DNA from: Ctenosaura bakeri
Taxonomy: Eukaryota; Chordata; Lepidosauria; Squamata; Iguanidae
Assembly (NCBI GenBank): GCA_948474755.1
Contig: CAOLHI010000424.1
Span: forward strand, 186,001-250,000
Length of the DNA stretch: 64,000 nucleotides
Direction of reading: 5' to 3'
Shown here: positions 21,850 through 35,700 of the stretch, piece after piece
Numbering within the stretch: position 1 is the stretch's first letter
Layout of the letters: each line of letters starts with the position of its first letter
Made by a program: the position numbers and the translations under genes
The notes under the pieces: generated by a model
What the model saw: only the letters and a program-made list of their open reading frames with translations
What the model was told of the DNA's origin: nothing
Database searches by the model: none

Positions 21850-21930
21850 CTTTCAGTCTTAGACGTGCTTGCTCTCAACCTCCCAATATATCTATCATCC
21901 CATAAGGAAGCAACAAGGAGTGAAAACAAT
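21850..21930 (-). other. Gene A probable non-coding first exon (5' end approximate)
   Basis: A splice donor (GTAAGT, + strand ACTTAC at 21844-21849) follows a block clearly similar to 43202 onward and 63036 onward. All three lie upstream of an MS4A coding exon whose 5'UTR starts at an acceptor. The exon is inferred from this three-way similarity; its 5' end and the promoter cannot be placed, and no TATA box is obvious. Confidence 0.5.
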
Positions 21931-21949
21931 ATAGGAGGATTGTTATTAG

Positions 21950-24630
21950 TACTGAACTTTGACTTTTGCTCACCCAGTTTCTCTCTCACTGTTATCATCT
22001 CTTTCTGCTATGATCATCTAGACTTTTCATTCCTGCCAACTATCGCAATGTGTTTTTCTGTGTGACTTATATGACTGGGTATATTTCTGTCCTTTTCTGA
22101 GGCTTGATTCAGAACTGACTTATATGATCAGTGGGGAGGAAAGGGATATCATTTTCCCTTCCAAGAAAAAGGAACTTCTCCAAATAAATGCTGACTAATA
22201 AGTAAGTGTCTTCCCCCAATTCTTTGGGTTTTTACAGTCCTATGGTTTAATATCATCTAAAAAACTGAGATCGGGGGACTTGCCTGGCTCCACAAACCCT
22301 CTATACTAGGAAGCTATCCTGGTCTTTGTGGTAGTGGTGTTTAGGTTTTTGTTATGTTTTACTTTGTCTTTTTTATTTTGAAAACAACAAAAACAACAAC
22401 AACAACAAAAGTCTGCCATACTGTGTTCTACAATACTCTGAATGACTTAAGTTCTGGAACTGGATGGGTTGGGAGGTTGAGGTGGGGGTGATAATTTATA
22501 TTTCTTATATTTTCTTAGGGCAGATGTCATCTAGGGGCTTTATGCAAAGATGGTCCACTCTTACAACAGGAAAGAATGTTAAGGAGAAGATGGTGTTTTT
22601 TAAAAAAGTTTTTAGGTGCAGTGTGGAAAACAAGAAGTGGCTTACTGTGTGGAGAAAGAGAAAATTATTATAAATTGTCTTTGTAGATTGCTGAGAGTAG
22701 AGGTAGAACCACTATAAAGCATCTCAAGAGATGTCAGACCTTTAATTTGTATGGAAATCATGACCAGAATTCTCTATAATGGTCTACCACTGCATAACCT
22801 TATGCATACTTAGCTATGTAATCAAGGCACCAAGGAAACCTTTTATTGAATTGTGAAGATGTTTAATGGGACACTGGCAATGTTTTTCAAAGTAGTTACT
22901 CACATTTTGCAATTTTATTGTGGTTTCATGCAAGACCCTTACAGTGTAGTATGATTTTCAACTGCTAGATTTGTAAGTTCTGGGAAAGCTGAGAGAAGTA
23001 TCAGCCTGTTTGCAGAGGAAGATTTGCTTCGTTTTTATTTTTTTCAGTCTCCCATAGTTTTTGCTCCCTTATGACTCTAAAAACTCCCATCATGGTGTTT
23101 GTTGGTTATTATCAGAAAGCCGATTTGGAAAGGAAAAGTTTATAAATAACTCATTAATGAAGTTGGCATATTGGATTGTGTTTGTGATTGGCTATCAAAG
23201 TTGGAATGGAGATAGAGAGGGCCCACCTAGAAGCTTCAAACCAATGACAGTGAGCTCTGAGTGAACCCAGTGGAGTTCTGCAGGTCACCTTACCTATTGA
23301 CTGAAACTCACCACTACTGAAAGAAACATTGCTGGGGAATCACTTTTGGAAATATGATAGCTTGGAGACGCACTTTTAAATAGGTATTATTTTTATATCT
23401 CCATGAAGTTAATAACTAAATCGTGTATGGAATACAAAGGACAAGCTTCCTTGCTTAAAGCTTGCTTTGATTTAACACAGTTGACTTCCAAGAAGCACCC
23501 TCTGTCACTGCTGTCTAGAAGAGATAATGCTTGCTCATCTGAGCGCACCATCTTCGGCATGAGCACTAAGTTTCTTCCTTATTCTTTTCCATTATTTTAA
23601 ATGGGTTTATCTTGAGAGTTTCATGGCTTCTTTTTTTCAACTTGTAAACCCCATAATCCTAGAGGAGTGTTGCTAACCAACTGATAATTTTACTTCTTTC
23701 ATTGGGAAAATATGAACTAGAATGGCAGCACTTTCTTAATTAACACTGAAGAGAGAAAGAGGAATATGAAGAGTATGTTTTTATGTTTTGGGGGGAAATG
23801 TTAATAATTTTTTTTTAAAGCAATTTATGTATCTAGGTTCTCTTCCAGTTTTCCTTTTATTAAAAAAAATGCTACAAGGAAGAGAAATATTTCACTGAGA
23901 TCATCTTATCTACAAGGCATTTACAGCCTTACATTTTTAGACTATGAGAAGTAACTTTATGGAAGGTAAATATAAGAATAGTCCCAAGGTAAATGGAAGG
24001 TAAATATAATAGTCCCAAGAGAACAACAGTTCTGTTTGTGGAAACCCAAATAGCTGAAGACAGCATACATTATGTGTATACACTCCTATGACATAAATAC
24101 TTGTTAAGATAATTAGAGCCTGTAGCTGACCTAAAAACAGGAATAAAAGGATATTTGCTGTCAGGTTCACTTAAATAAGTCCTGGTTAATGTACCTAGAT
24201 TTGCACTGAAAGCAACTCTACTCACAAGTGCCCATGAAAAAAATTTAGATTGTTCCTCTTAAGAAAAGTGGACACAGTAAATATATTTGTAAATTTTGTA
24301 TCTTTTTATTCTTCATATTTTGATACATATCTTAAAGAGTTTTTAAATCTTCTGTTTCATTTATTTGTATTGTTTATTTGCTTATCATTGATTTTTCCTT
24401 GATTGCCTGGTAATAATAAAATTGGACATTCATTTGCTTTTATTTTCCTCCATGCTTGAGAAAGGTGGGCAGCACATGGTCTCCCCAGAATGGCTGCCAG
24501 AGCAGACATGTAGAAATGGAAATCAGCTCTAGGAATTTCCTGTAAAACAGGCTTAGGGAGTTCTTTCTTCTTGCATTATCAATGAATGTATTTCCTTAAA
24601 TATTAATGATTTTTGCTCCCCTTTTGATTG
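21950..24630. other. Intergenic A-B, nothing recognised
   Basis: No gene, no MS4A-like exon and no clear transposon. It includes an AAC run at about 22384-22408 and a short local duplication (GGTAAATATAA) at 23965-24015. The promoter of gene A should lie near 21930-22200, but no defined motif was seen. Confidence 0.5.
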
Positions 24631-24642
24631 ACAACCAGCTTC

Positions 24643-25574
24643 CGGGTAATGTATTTAAGTCTTTTAGTCCAAGTCTCAAGTCCCTACCTTCAAGTTTCAA
24701 GTTGAGTCTCAAGTCCTTGCAAGATAATTCAAGTCAAGTCTGAAGTCAAGTCTCAAGTATGGGAGCCAGTGTTAACAGGGAAAAAAAGGAGCTGGTGATC
24801 TGTGAGTGAGGAAGGGGTTAAGTTAAGAGCAAGCAAGATTGGAAAGAAGCCTTCAGCCATAGAAGAACAGGAAAACCCTTCTGAAGGAAACTGCTTTCCA
24901 CACTGCCGTGGCTGTAGAGGATGCCTTTTCTTACCCATTTACTGACGAGCAAGCAAGCTTTCTTTCCTGTTTACTCATGAGCAGGCAGGTTTTCTTTCCC
25001 ATTTACTCATGAGTAACTAGGCTTTCTTTCCCATTTACTCATGAGCAAGAGGCTTGGAAGGAAGCCCTCAGCCATTGAGGAACAAGAAAGGCAAACTGAA
25101 GGAAAGGGCTTCTGACTGAGCAGAGAGGGGTTAAATGAGGAAGAGAGAGGAAGAGGAAGATTTCACATTAACATTAATGGGACTTCAACCCCTAACCTAC
25201 TCCTCAACCTAAATGCAGAGACTACTCCTTGACCACACTCACCAGAAAAAAGGTGCAAAGCCCTGTTTCCCCCTTTTAACTTGTCTTGCTCTTTTGCTTT
25301 CCTATATAAGTGACTTCTGGTGAAAGGCAGGCAGGCAGCAAAAGAAAGAGAGAGATGGGAATAAAGGAGCTTGTGTAGCTCTGATTGGGTCACCAGCATA
25401 ACATTCCCTCACTGCTGACTGGGGAAAGGCTGGAGGGTGGGTGGGCAGCAAGTTGATCACTAAAAAAGGTGAGTCTCAAGTCAAATCGAGTCTGTCAATC
25501 ATTTCGAGTCAAGTCATTGAAGAGACTTAAGTCTGACTTGAGTCCCAGTGGATCAACTCGAGTCTACATCACTG
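24643..25574. mobile_element. hAT-like non-autonomous element with AAGTC-rich ends
   Basis: Flanked by an exact 8-bp duplication CCAGCTTC (24635-24642 and 25575-25582). The right end is TACATCACTG, the left CGGGTAATGTA; hAT ends typically read CAG(T)G. About 110 bp at each end are packed with AAGTC/GACTT units (e.g. CAAGTCTCAAGTCC), likely transposase-binding subterminal repeats by analogy with hAT elements. The interior has a three- to four-fold repeat around TTTACTCATGAG (24935-25050) and no transposase. Confidence 0.75.
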
Positions 25575-25584
25575 CCAGCTTCTA

Positions 25585-26640
25585 GAATAGAATGGTTACT
25601 CCCCTTTGCTAGGCCAACCACTAGCAAAAATACCAAATAGTTTTAATAGTCAAGATCAACAAAAATATCCATATCAGCTCAGTCGTGCGCACCATATAAC
25701 CATACAATAGGAATCCCCAGGCAAGTCAGTCTTTGAGACAAAATCAATTTTTAAAATATATGTTGATTTGTTTTCAAATGCAAACTTACTTTTGTGCAAA
25801 CTACTCATTTGCAGTTTTACAACAAGCTGGGAAAGATTTATGAGAAGCATGTGTTAAAGTAAAACAGCTGGAAAATAGAATCACTTTCCCATTTCTAGAT
25901 GCAAATTTGTAGTTCAGTAAAATCAGACAGAGAGGGAATTCTACTTCACATTTTTATTATCAAAGCTGACTTTGACGGACAAATCATTGAGGTACTACCT
26001 TATTAAAGAAAACAGAGTTACATTATATGGTTTGTAGATGAATGATTATCAAGCAGTGTCACCTGAATACATTTCCATCTTAAATAGTATTGAAGTTCCT
26101 TCCTTGTTCAGTTCTGCCTTTCTCCCCTCCAATCCCTCATCTCCACAAACAGAACTCAAGGCAACTTAACAAAATCACATAAAAGAAGTGTAGGTTCAAA
26201 TCTCTGCTCAGCCATGAAAACTCACTGAGTGACCCTAACCAAATCCCACTCTCTCAGCCCCAGAAGAAGGCAACGCCAACCGCTCCCCAACAACACTGTG
26301 ATAGGTTGCTGTAAGTCACAAACAATTTGAATGTACTCAAGCACAACAAAGTTAATACATAGCAGAAATTAATTTAAAAATTGAGGGAGACATGTGCATG
26401 CTACAGTAAGCAAGCACCATCAGAGAACAGGCATTTTGTCCAATATGGGAGAGAAGGAGGAGATCTCTCCATTATTTTTAATGAATTAATTGAATGGATC
26501 AATCTAGTAAAAGTTGCTGCCTTGGGAAGCCCATAGTCCACAGAGAGGGGGGAGGGAGGAAATTATAATTATTTCCCTCCTAGGAGAGCTGGATTGCCAT
26601 GATTGCTGCTGGGAGGCTTCTCACTGCTTCTCCTTTGTGT
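25585..26640. other. Intergenic A-B, 3' flank of gene B
   Basis: Holds a degraded SINE (26186-26350) and the 3' flank shared with gene C (26470-26530). No gene seen. Confidence 0.5.
26186..26350 (+). mobile_element. AAC-tailed tRNA SINE, 5'-truncated
   Basis: AGGTTCAAATCTCTGC, GCCATGAAAACTCACTGAG, CCCACTCTCTCAGCC, then a diverged tail with GTAAGTCACAAACAA. Confidence 0.6.
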
Positions 26641-26643
26641 TCT

Positions 26644-26757
26644 TCATTCTCTTTTGGGAGATGAGTCTATGGCATCATAGGCTGGAGGAGGACGGTAGCC
26701 TTCACTGGGAGCCGCCATACCATCGCTGACAGTGTAGGGCACAAAAACCACTGGCTG
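26644..26757 (-). CDS. Gene B exon 7: C-terminal tail and stop
   Basis: Acceptor GTTACAG. It encodes 37 residues (QPVVFVPYTVSDG ... PPPAYDAIDSSPKRE) and TGA at 26646-26644. The downstream flank 26470-26530 matches the region below gene C at 45310-45390, so the 3' flank was duplicated with the gene. Confidence 0.9.
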   Translation of the reverse strand, partial: QPVVFVPYTVSDGMAAPSEGYRPPPAYDAIDSSPKRE

Positions 26758-29700
26758 CTGTAACACAAAAGAATGGTTTACTACAAGAAATACTGTCCTT
26801 GATGCCAGTATTGTCACTGTCATCAACCTCATCATCTTCAGGGAGGTCCTGAGTGCCACATCACCTCTCCAGACATCATCATTCAAGTTACTATCCAAGA
26901 TTCTTTCTTGTTATCATGGTGTTTTGCTGCTTTGTGGCCGAAAGTAAATTTAGGAGGGAAGAAAACAGATTTTTCCCTTGGCAGGCTAAGTTTTTTTTTT
27001 CCAAAGGCAGTTACCTTCTGAATTATCTTATCAATATTTAAATTAGAGGAGACATTTTTATTCATCTATGTCGTATATTTTTAGGCAGATTAACTTTTCT
27101 CCATCTTTCTACTCCAAAATAAAATCATGTTTTACCTACGACTCCTGTATTGAGGATTAATTTTAACCCAGGTAGCCTGAGAGGGAAAGAACTCCTCTTT
27201 CTTGCAGCTGGCTGCATCCAACAGAGAGGAGATGCAAAGCAACTCTCCCTGCTTCTCAACAAGATCTCCTCAGCCTCCAAACCTGGTATCAAAAGCTTAC
27301 CTGATCGCTGTTGCAGCAAGTCGCCTGGCACCCAAAATGTGCCATCGAAACAGTGATGCAAAACTCCAGAAGGCTGAGCAAAAGGAGCATGACAGATATC
27401 CCAGTACCTATAGACTGTTAAGGGAAAGGGTTCCATATCAGGAAAACAATGCTATATATACCTCTCCCTCCTGCCAGATTGAGTTGAGCCATGAAAAAAT
27501 GATCTAAAAATTACTGGATGACTGACTTCAAAATATCAATTAAAAAAAAAATCCTTCTCAGGAAGAACTGGAACAAGCCATAATGACAGCTTTAAATAAT
27601 TTGGTCTAGGAGTTTGCCTGGTACTTTTTTTTTTCAGGCAGAGTTGTTTTTAAACCAGGACAAAACTCTTTCACTTGAGCACTGGATGCTGCCTCAGGAA
27701 ATTTCCTGCTTGAGACAGCCACCTCGTCCACCCAGCCACACAAAAACCAGCAGCTAGGATGCCCTCTCACTTTCCAGTGCTACAGAGTCGAAAACTGGGC
27801 GGTACACCCTCAACAGCATACCATCCCCAGCAAAACAATAATCTAGTTTAAGCCTCATAGGTGATTTTGTCAGCTTCATGGACTCTCATTTTTTACACCT
27901 CACCACTAAGAACAAACAGATCTGCCCCCATTTATTTCTCCCTCTAATCAGATCACTGCAAGGGAAATCTAATTCCATATATGTTTGCTCAGCAGACCTG
28001 AGGTCGTTCCCTGCCACCAGTTGATGTACGTACATCTTTGTTACACAAACACTGTCAAGTCAGTGTGTAATTATGTTCAGCCAAATATGGAAACGGTGGT
28101 ACATGCATTAGGAGGACAATGGCATAGGAGGGAGGGGTTACCCTGGTTTTCTCCTTGAAGTCTGAAAAGACATTGGCCCTAGGCATCATCCGGAGCTGAA
28201 GATATTTTTACACCTTATTATTATGGCTGTGTGAGTCCCCTCCCTCCGTTCATTTGTTCTTCCTTGTAATCAGATAATTGCAAGGAAGACTTAATTCCCT
28301 GTACCTGTTGTTAACAGACTTCAATATTTTGAACCACTAGTGGATGTGTACGTTTTTATGCACCAACAATGCCAGGTCAGTGCATATGCAGCATGGACCT
28401 ATCCGCAAACGAGTGTGCACACGAAACATAATACATAAACCTGCATGTTGCAGAGAGCACGCCTTTCTTTGTATGATTCTTGATGTTTTCTAAACCCAGC
28501 TTACACTATCTGACTCCTTAAAGAGCAGTACAGTGCTCAGTACAAAGTGACTGATCCTGACTTTTGGTTTGAAGCAGTCCATGCTGGTAGGAAGTGTCTG
28601 GGTCCAGTCACCTCACCAGGACTTAGAGTGATCATCTACCAAAGGACCCCTGGGAAGATCATCCTCAGTTTCAAAAGGTGTTCTTTTACTGGCCCAGAAT
28701 GCTTCTGATCCAAATCTAAGGAAGCTGAAACAAGCATGTGTGTATGTGTGTCTTCTTAGTACCTGCACACATTCACAAAATATGTGGTATCAGTTATGTC
28801 TTGGATGACAGAGGACTCATTCAGCAGAATCTGCACATTTAGCTTCACAGCCAAATCCTTTCGCATCCCTACTTACTGCACCCCCTACTTCTCAGCTACC
28901 CTCTTTCAACTACAACATTTGCCTGCTTTATTTCAGGGATTCCTGTCACAGGGGAAAGTTTGAAAGTTGACTGAGGCCTGAGGCTTCTGCAGGATGTTTT
29001 TTGCAGCACTGGGTCAGAGGATGTTTATATGAAGACATTCCTGCTTGTTCATTCTCCTTACAGAAAAGCTGGGAGCAGCTAAGAAAATTCTTTACAGATA
29101 TAATAGCTGTGACTCTGGGGCCCTTTTCGCACGGGACTTCTCTTGCACGACAGCCCCGTGAGCCTCGCGGGAGTGGGAGCGTCGCTCCGCACGACGCACT
29201 CCCACTTCCGCCGGGCTCACGGGGCTGAAGCGGCGCAAGCGCGGGTTTTTTGATTTTCGCTTCGAAGCGAAAACCACCCGCGCTCGCACAACGCTCCTGG
29301 CGCCCATGCGCACTTACCTCTTGTGCGGAGCGTCGGGGAGCCGGCCGGGTCATGCTTCCTTCCCTCCGCCCCTGTGGGAGGAAGGGGTGGGGCGGGTCGC
29401 TAGCGCGACGGACGCAACACATCCTGCTTCGCGCACGGGGGGGGGATGGACGGGACAGGCTCCTTTCTCACGCACGCGGGGGGGGGATGGACGGGACAGG
29501 CTCCTTTCTTGCGCGCGCGGGGGGGATGGATGAGACAGGCTCCTTTCTCGCGCGCGCAGGGGGGGATGGACGAGACAGGCTCCTTTCTCGCGCGCGCAGG
29601 GGGGGATGGACGAGACAGGTTCCTTTCTCGCGTGCGCGGGGGGACGGACGCGCGAGCTGCCACCGCCTCCGGGAAGCTGCCGCTTCCCCGCTCGTTCCTT

Positions 29701-32700
29701 CGCCTGCGGAAGGAAGGAGGGGGAAGCGGCAGCCTCCCGGAGAAGGCTTCTTGCGCGAGCCGCCCTCCTCCGTCGCGCGAGCGCCGGCGCTGCGAAAAGG
29801 GCCTGAGACTAAGAGGTGAAGCCATTGGTCGAAATCACACTCATTGACTGATGTGCATAAATAAATAAACAGTGCACTATTTTTTCACCCTTAGCTTTCC
29901 CTTCACCTTCACTTTAGAATAGTACAGGCATAGTTCAAAGGTGTGATTTAAGAAACATATTGGAGATGTTGTACATGAAGTACTTTAAAGCACCATATAA
30001 TTGAGTAGTAGCAAAAGAAGACATTGGCACAAGAAGGTCTTCTGGAAGCAAGCAGGCTGGGTATTCAGTCCGTGCAGGAGTAAAGCCAGTACTTTTTTTC
30101 AGCCATTGCTGAATTCCATTTTTGTTCATTTCAGCTGAGCAACTTATTTCCCCACCCAAGCATAAGGATGAGACAAAAAGAGAAACTGGGCCTTTTTTTT
30201 TTTTTCCTGTGACATTAGCAGAGAAAAATATGTAATATGTTCACTTACTTTTGTCCAATAACATTCACGCAGATGATCATGTTCATATGTACAGGACATG
30301 AGAGAATTTAAAAGCACTTCTACTATCAATAAAATGGTTCCAATTGCTGCCGTTGTAGCACTTGTGATGTTCATTCCCACACTGGCTTTCACCTAAGAGA
30401 GACAGGCACCAGATTAAGTTAGTTCCACATCAGTACTTCAGGAAAGGATAGCAGTTGTTAAGGATTAGTTATCTTATTAATTTGAGTTGGGCATCCATAC
30501 AGTTTGCAAGGATTTCAACTTACTTCCTACTGCTGTCTCTACTAAATGTGCGGATCTTTGCTTATATCCCACCAGTGCCACCGTGTGGATTCCTCTCAGC
30601 CAATCCCCCACTGTGGTTGAATGTGCAGGTCTTTACACTTAGCCCACTCAACGTAAAGCTTTCCTGGTCTTCTTTGCAAACATCAGTTTGAGGGCCTTCC
30701 CTGGTCCCCATTTCTCCTACATGTAAGGATGTCCTCTATCTCTTTTTCTGTGACACCAATTGTGAGGTCAAAGTGCTCAAAGCTCCTAGGAGGACTCATA
30801 CTACTTCTACACTCCACAGGACACTACAGTTCCACCTTCAGTGTTGCCACGCAGACATCTTGTCTGAAACCAGACTCTCAGAATGATAGCAATTTTAAAG
30901 GCTGAATGTGTATAAAAACAATAACAAAACTTTATTTTGAAAAGTTAAACCAAAACCAGCAGATTATTTATATATAATGTTTAAAACACCATCTTCTCTC
31001 CTCTCAAATTAAATCAGATCCATGCTAATCACTCAACTTTAACTCATTTATCTCACTGCAACCCTAAAATCCAAAGGGATATTGTAGCACCTTTGAGATT
31101 AACTGAAAGAAGTAGCACTTAAGACTTAAGTATACTTCACCAGATGCATGGAGTCAAGTGCCTAGGAAAGATCTTTGTAGCTTTTCATGACCAGGTTGTA
31201 TGTGTGAATAGCAATAGAAATGCAAAACTTGTGGGTACAGCAATTAGTTTTAACAATGGTCATTAGGGGACAAAAGCAGGAAGAAATATGTTGCCTAAAG
31301 TCAAGGTGAGTAGATAACCATATGAATGGTGGAGGATGTTATTGGAATGTAGTGTGATGCTGGCTGGGAACCCAAAAGAGGATGTGATAAACTGGCCAAG
31401 GCAGCCTTCATAAGGCTGGGGTGTTAACTACAGTAGTGTTATACTATGTGCAGTGAACCAGGAAACCTTTGTCTTTATTCGACCCACTGTGGGTGAACTG
31501 GAGTTTATGGATATATTCCAATTCCACTTCCTCTCACTTTTTTCCTTAGCCTACTTAGCAGTGGAATCTGGAGTCAGTGGACCCCTTCCAATGTTGCTGT
31601 CACACCATGGGCATTTCCACAATATGGCTCTTTTCTGTGCCACCAAAGTCACAGCAGAGACTTCATGTTGCATTAGAAGAGTACACAATATTGCTCCTTT
31701 ATAAGACCAAGCCAAGGTTACAAGGTTACAGAAACCTATCCATAAAACAGGCTCAACAATTTGGCTATCCGCTTTAAAATCTGGACTAAAATCCAGAGTG
31801 GATTTAATATCCTTGCTAACATTAGACCCATCAGTTAATAGTGCAGGTATGAGCTACAAGGCAGTGGCTTTCATATTGTGGGAGAACCATGAAAAGGGGC
31901 CCAATACATGTTCTGTTGCCTGCCTGAGCCTCCAAAGAAGGGGCTAGATGAGGGGCTGAGCATCAGACACACAGCAACCTCAACATTTCCTACTCTTTTA
32001 GGAAGGTTCTAATTTGTGGCAGGCCTTAGTGTCTCTGAGGGAATGACTGTTGGTTAGGAATGGACTGAGGTGGGAATTCATGGGTCTGTGACCCTTATTT
32101 CAGAATCCTGAGTGATGGTAGAATAATTTCTGGATAGGATAAGCTAAAGCGTAAAGCTAATTTGTCATCATCTCCAGCATCGAAAAAGAGATTAAATTGT
32201 GGTATTTTCTGTTTCTGTTCCTTTTTGCTTACCAGTCCAGGGGTCAGATGTTTCTCAGCTGACACAGTCAGGGATCCAGAAATAATGAACTGTCAAGAAG
32301 AAGAACATAATAAGATGTATTAGATGTGGTCCACTTTACTTTTACAGAAATGTTTTGGACTCTATTTAACTTCTCTCTTGAAAGCCAATTAGTTTCATCC
32401 CTAGAGGAGGAAAAATGTTGCTTTTGTTAATTTCATCCCCATCACCTAAAAGTGGACTCAGTACTCCAAGGTTTCTGACAAAGCCAAAACAGCATGATTC
32501 GCACACAAAACACAATTTAAAAAAAAAAGGGTGAACCTCAAAAATTAAAGGTCAAAAAAAAAAAAAAATCTTCAGAGGGAAAACTGTAGGGAAGAATTAA
32601 AAAAAAAAAAAGCCCAGGGAGCATTGAGCATATCAAGAGGACACAGAAGGAAACACATGGAAGTGGTGCCCCCTAATGGGTTTGCCTTCTGATTTGCTTG

Positions 32701-35700
32701 GGCTTCTGTCTTTCTGTTCCTCAAATTGGTGTTTGGGTATCGATGTACCTCAAAAAAATTGGTACCAGAAGCAGAAAGTATGCAGAAAGCACAGGAACAG
32801 GTCCCTGCGCAGTCAAAAAAGAACAGCACTTCAACATGCTTCAGAAAACTGTTTATTTGAAACTAACAATATGCAACAATTTCACCAGCCTCCACTTTTC
32901 TTATGATTTCCATTTTGGTGGCAATAGCTGGTGATTTTGTTTTACTGTTCATGAATGCTCAGTAAGAGATTCTGAAGTTACCTGCTGTTTACCTTACCTG
33001 TTGTAGCTAGGAACACACAGCTACAGTAGTACCAGCTAGGGTAGAATCCCATTTTTCCCCAGCTCAAGCTTTAATTGCATTGTTTACTGCAGATACTTTG
33101 CTGCAACCCACTATCAAAAGCTGAACTTCCTACGAGACCAAGTACTAGTAAGAAAAGGGGCCATTGGGCAGTTATAAAAATACTTTTTAAAAAGGATCTC
33201 TTTTGTCAGAGGCTTTTCTTAACTGAGTTATGCCTCTGTTATTAGAAGGAGTCCTTTAAGTGTAGGAACGTAAGGTACTTTGGTTCAAGGAAATTAGGCT
33301 GAGTCTTAGTCTTTGTGTCTTTTGAACAAAAGCCTTATGCTACTGAAAAAGGCAATAACATATCCAAAAGCTTTATCATCTATTCCATGGGAAAGTCCTG
33401 AGGGCAACAGATATATATATAGCACAGTGGTGCTATGTGGGCAGGGGGGCAGTGGAGGAGGAGATATTCCCTGTATATGGGAATCAACAGGTGATCTGGA
33501 ATTTCTAAGAACATCAAACATAACACCAAATCATACACACCAAATCTCCCTACTTTTCTTAGCAATATAATATGGTACTTACAAATAGTGCACCCCAGAA
33601 TACATAACCTCCAACAACGGCAATAGAAACATAGTAGCGATCCCAAATAACAGCTGCAACAGCACCAAAGCCGATGTGTATCAATCCAATAAAGATCTGA
33701 ATGGCCTATGGGAAGAAAATGCAAAAGAAAAACAAAATAATTCTATAAGTCCTAGAAAGATTCCTTAGCAAAGTATTAAAATGGTTGCTGAAAATGCAGG
33801 AATACCCAAGCAGGAAATTTTCCCCTAACTTGCTAAAGAAACTCAGCATTTTCAAGACATTCTGTTGCTGGCACATCTAAAACAGACACGTGGAAAAGGA
33901 ATTCCACCCACTTATCTGTGATAATGCCACCCCTTTACCATTCACCCATGACTGTGAACCAAACCACATTCAGTTAAGTAAGGATTAGCTTAACAACTTA
34001 CAGAACAGAACTGTAAGATCAGGGACATTTTTGCCCGTCAAGCTCTGTATAAGTTTAACAAAGTTTCAAAATATCTGAAACCTTTGGAAGCAGAGGTACA
34101 AAACAGATCTCACTGCTTTTGTTCTCTCTTGGTCCTGTTCAGGATCCAGTCATTGGCATGAACTTGAGAAAGGACAGATAGAGTTTGGGACCCCAGAAGG
34201 GCCAGACTTTCAGCTTCCCTGGCCATAGAAAATGTGAATATCTATCTCTACGCATCAAACCAGAATATCTATCTCTACGCATCAAACAAGGGACTGTTTA
34301 GGTAGAGGTACAGTAGGCCCTTTGCTTTAGCAGGTTCAGCACTCGCAGCTTTGATTATTCACGTTTTTTAAATTTAACTTATTTGTTTAAAAAAATTACT
34401 CTATTTTACCCTGCCACAGAAAAAGAAAAATATTTCCTCTACAGGAATCTTTAGGTCTTCCAGGACTTGGTCAGCTTCCACTGGAAGTGGAGATGGAGTT
34501 GTGCTGGGGGACTGGAGGTTCCTGGAGAGAACACTTCTCTAGGCATTGGTAGGTCCTCCAGTGTGACTCTTGTCCATTTCTCCCAGAAACTGACCATAGA
34601 ATCATGCTGGAGGATCTTGAGATTCCTAGGGAAGTATTCTCAGATAAGAAGAATAGTGTTCATGATTTTTATTTTATTTTGATTTTATTTTGATTTGCAT
34701 TTTCCCACTTTTTCAGGGGTCTTGCACCCCTAACCCCCACATAGAGGGAAGGCTCATGGCAATTTGTTTTTCTGACTCTATAGCTTCTTAAATTAATTAC
34801 CTGGAGAAGCGTTTCATGATGTATGATGCCTTACTAGCCTAATGTAATCTTTGTTATTTAAAATAAAGAGTTTCCTTCCATATGTCTCTGTTAAACTTCA
34901 CTGGGGCATTGGCTGCCTGAGCACAAGGGAATTGTGTGGTCCTCCAGAAGTTGTTGGACTTCCAGCAGCCCTAGATAATTTACCCAGTGGTGAAGAATGC
35001 TGGGAGCTGTAGTCCAGCAACATCAGAAACACACAATTCCCACCCCCGATATAATTGGATTCTATTTGGATTTCATGTGCATGCACACATGTGCGCACAC
35101 ATACACACACTATTTCCTCTCATAATTGGGTTGTTTCTTCACATACCACAAGCACAGAATAGTCTTCTGTAACAAACTTCAGGGCTGAGGGATCACACTG
35201 ACCCCTCAAACACACCAGAGGCATCCCCACCTTAAAATATACATGGCCACAGCCCCTGAATGCACACACATTGGAATTTTGAATCTGGAAGCATCTTAGT
35301 GCTTCCAGGAGGGTGATTTGCTGGTAAACAAGACACATGGAGTTGGTAGACTTTGGCCTAAACAAAAATGATGTTCTTAAAGTTAAAAAAACACTGGGGG
35401 GTTTGTAGGCACTGAAAAATTGAGAAGAGAAAATTGAAGAGACCATCTGTACTCTACAAACTCAATTGTTATTAACTCTGTCCAGTGTTGTTCCTGCATT
35501 AAAAGAGATAGAGACTTTATTGTCTTCAAGGAGAAAACTGCAGAGCTCATTCCTGCCAGGAAGATTCTTCTGCTCCACAGTCAGAAAGGAGAGGAGAGGA
35601 GAAGGTGTTTCAGAGATGCAGGAAAGGTATTTTTCACTTTTCAGACATACAAGATTATGCTCTCTACTTTAAGAAAAGCTATATACAAGATTCTGGTTGT

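Noticed and set aside
24930..25055. CRISPR-like regular repeats
   Set aside because: Three to four diverged units around TTTACTCATGAG with no equal-length unique spacers, in a eukaryotic transposon interior.
29250..29847. Long overlapping GC-rich ORFs (189, 141, 133 aa) on both strands
   Set aside because: They lie inside the GC-rich transposon and its minisatellite; stops are rare by base composition and there is no domain or conserved frame.
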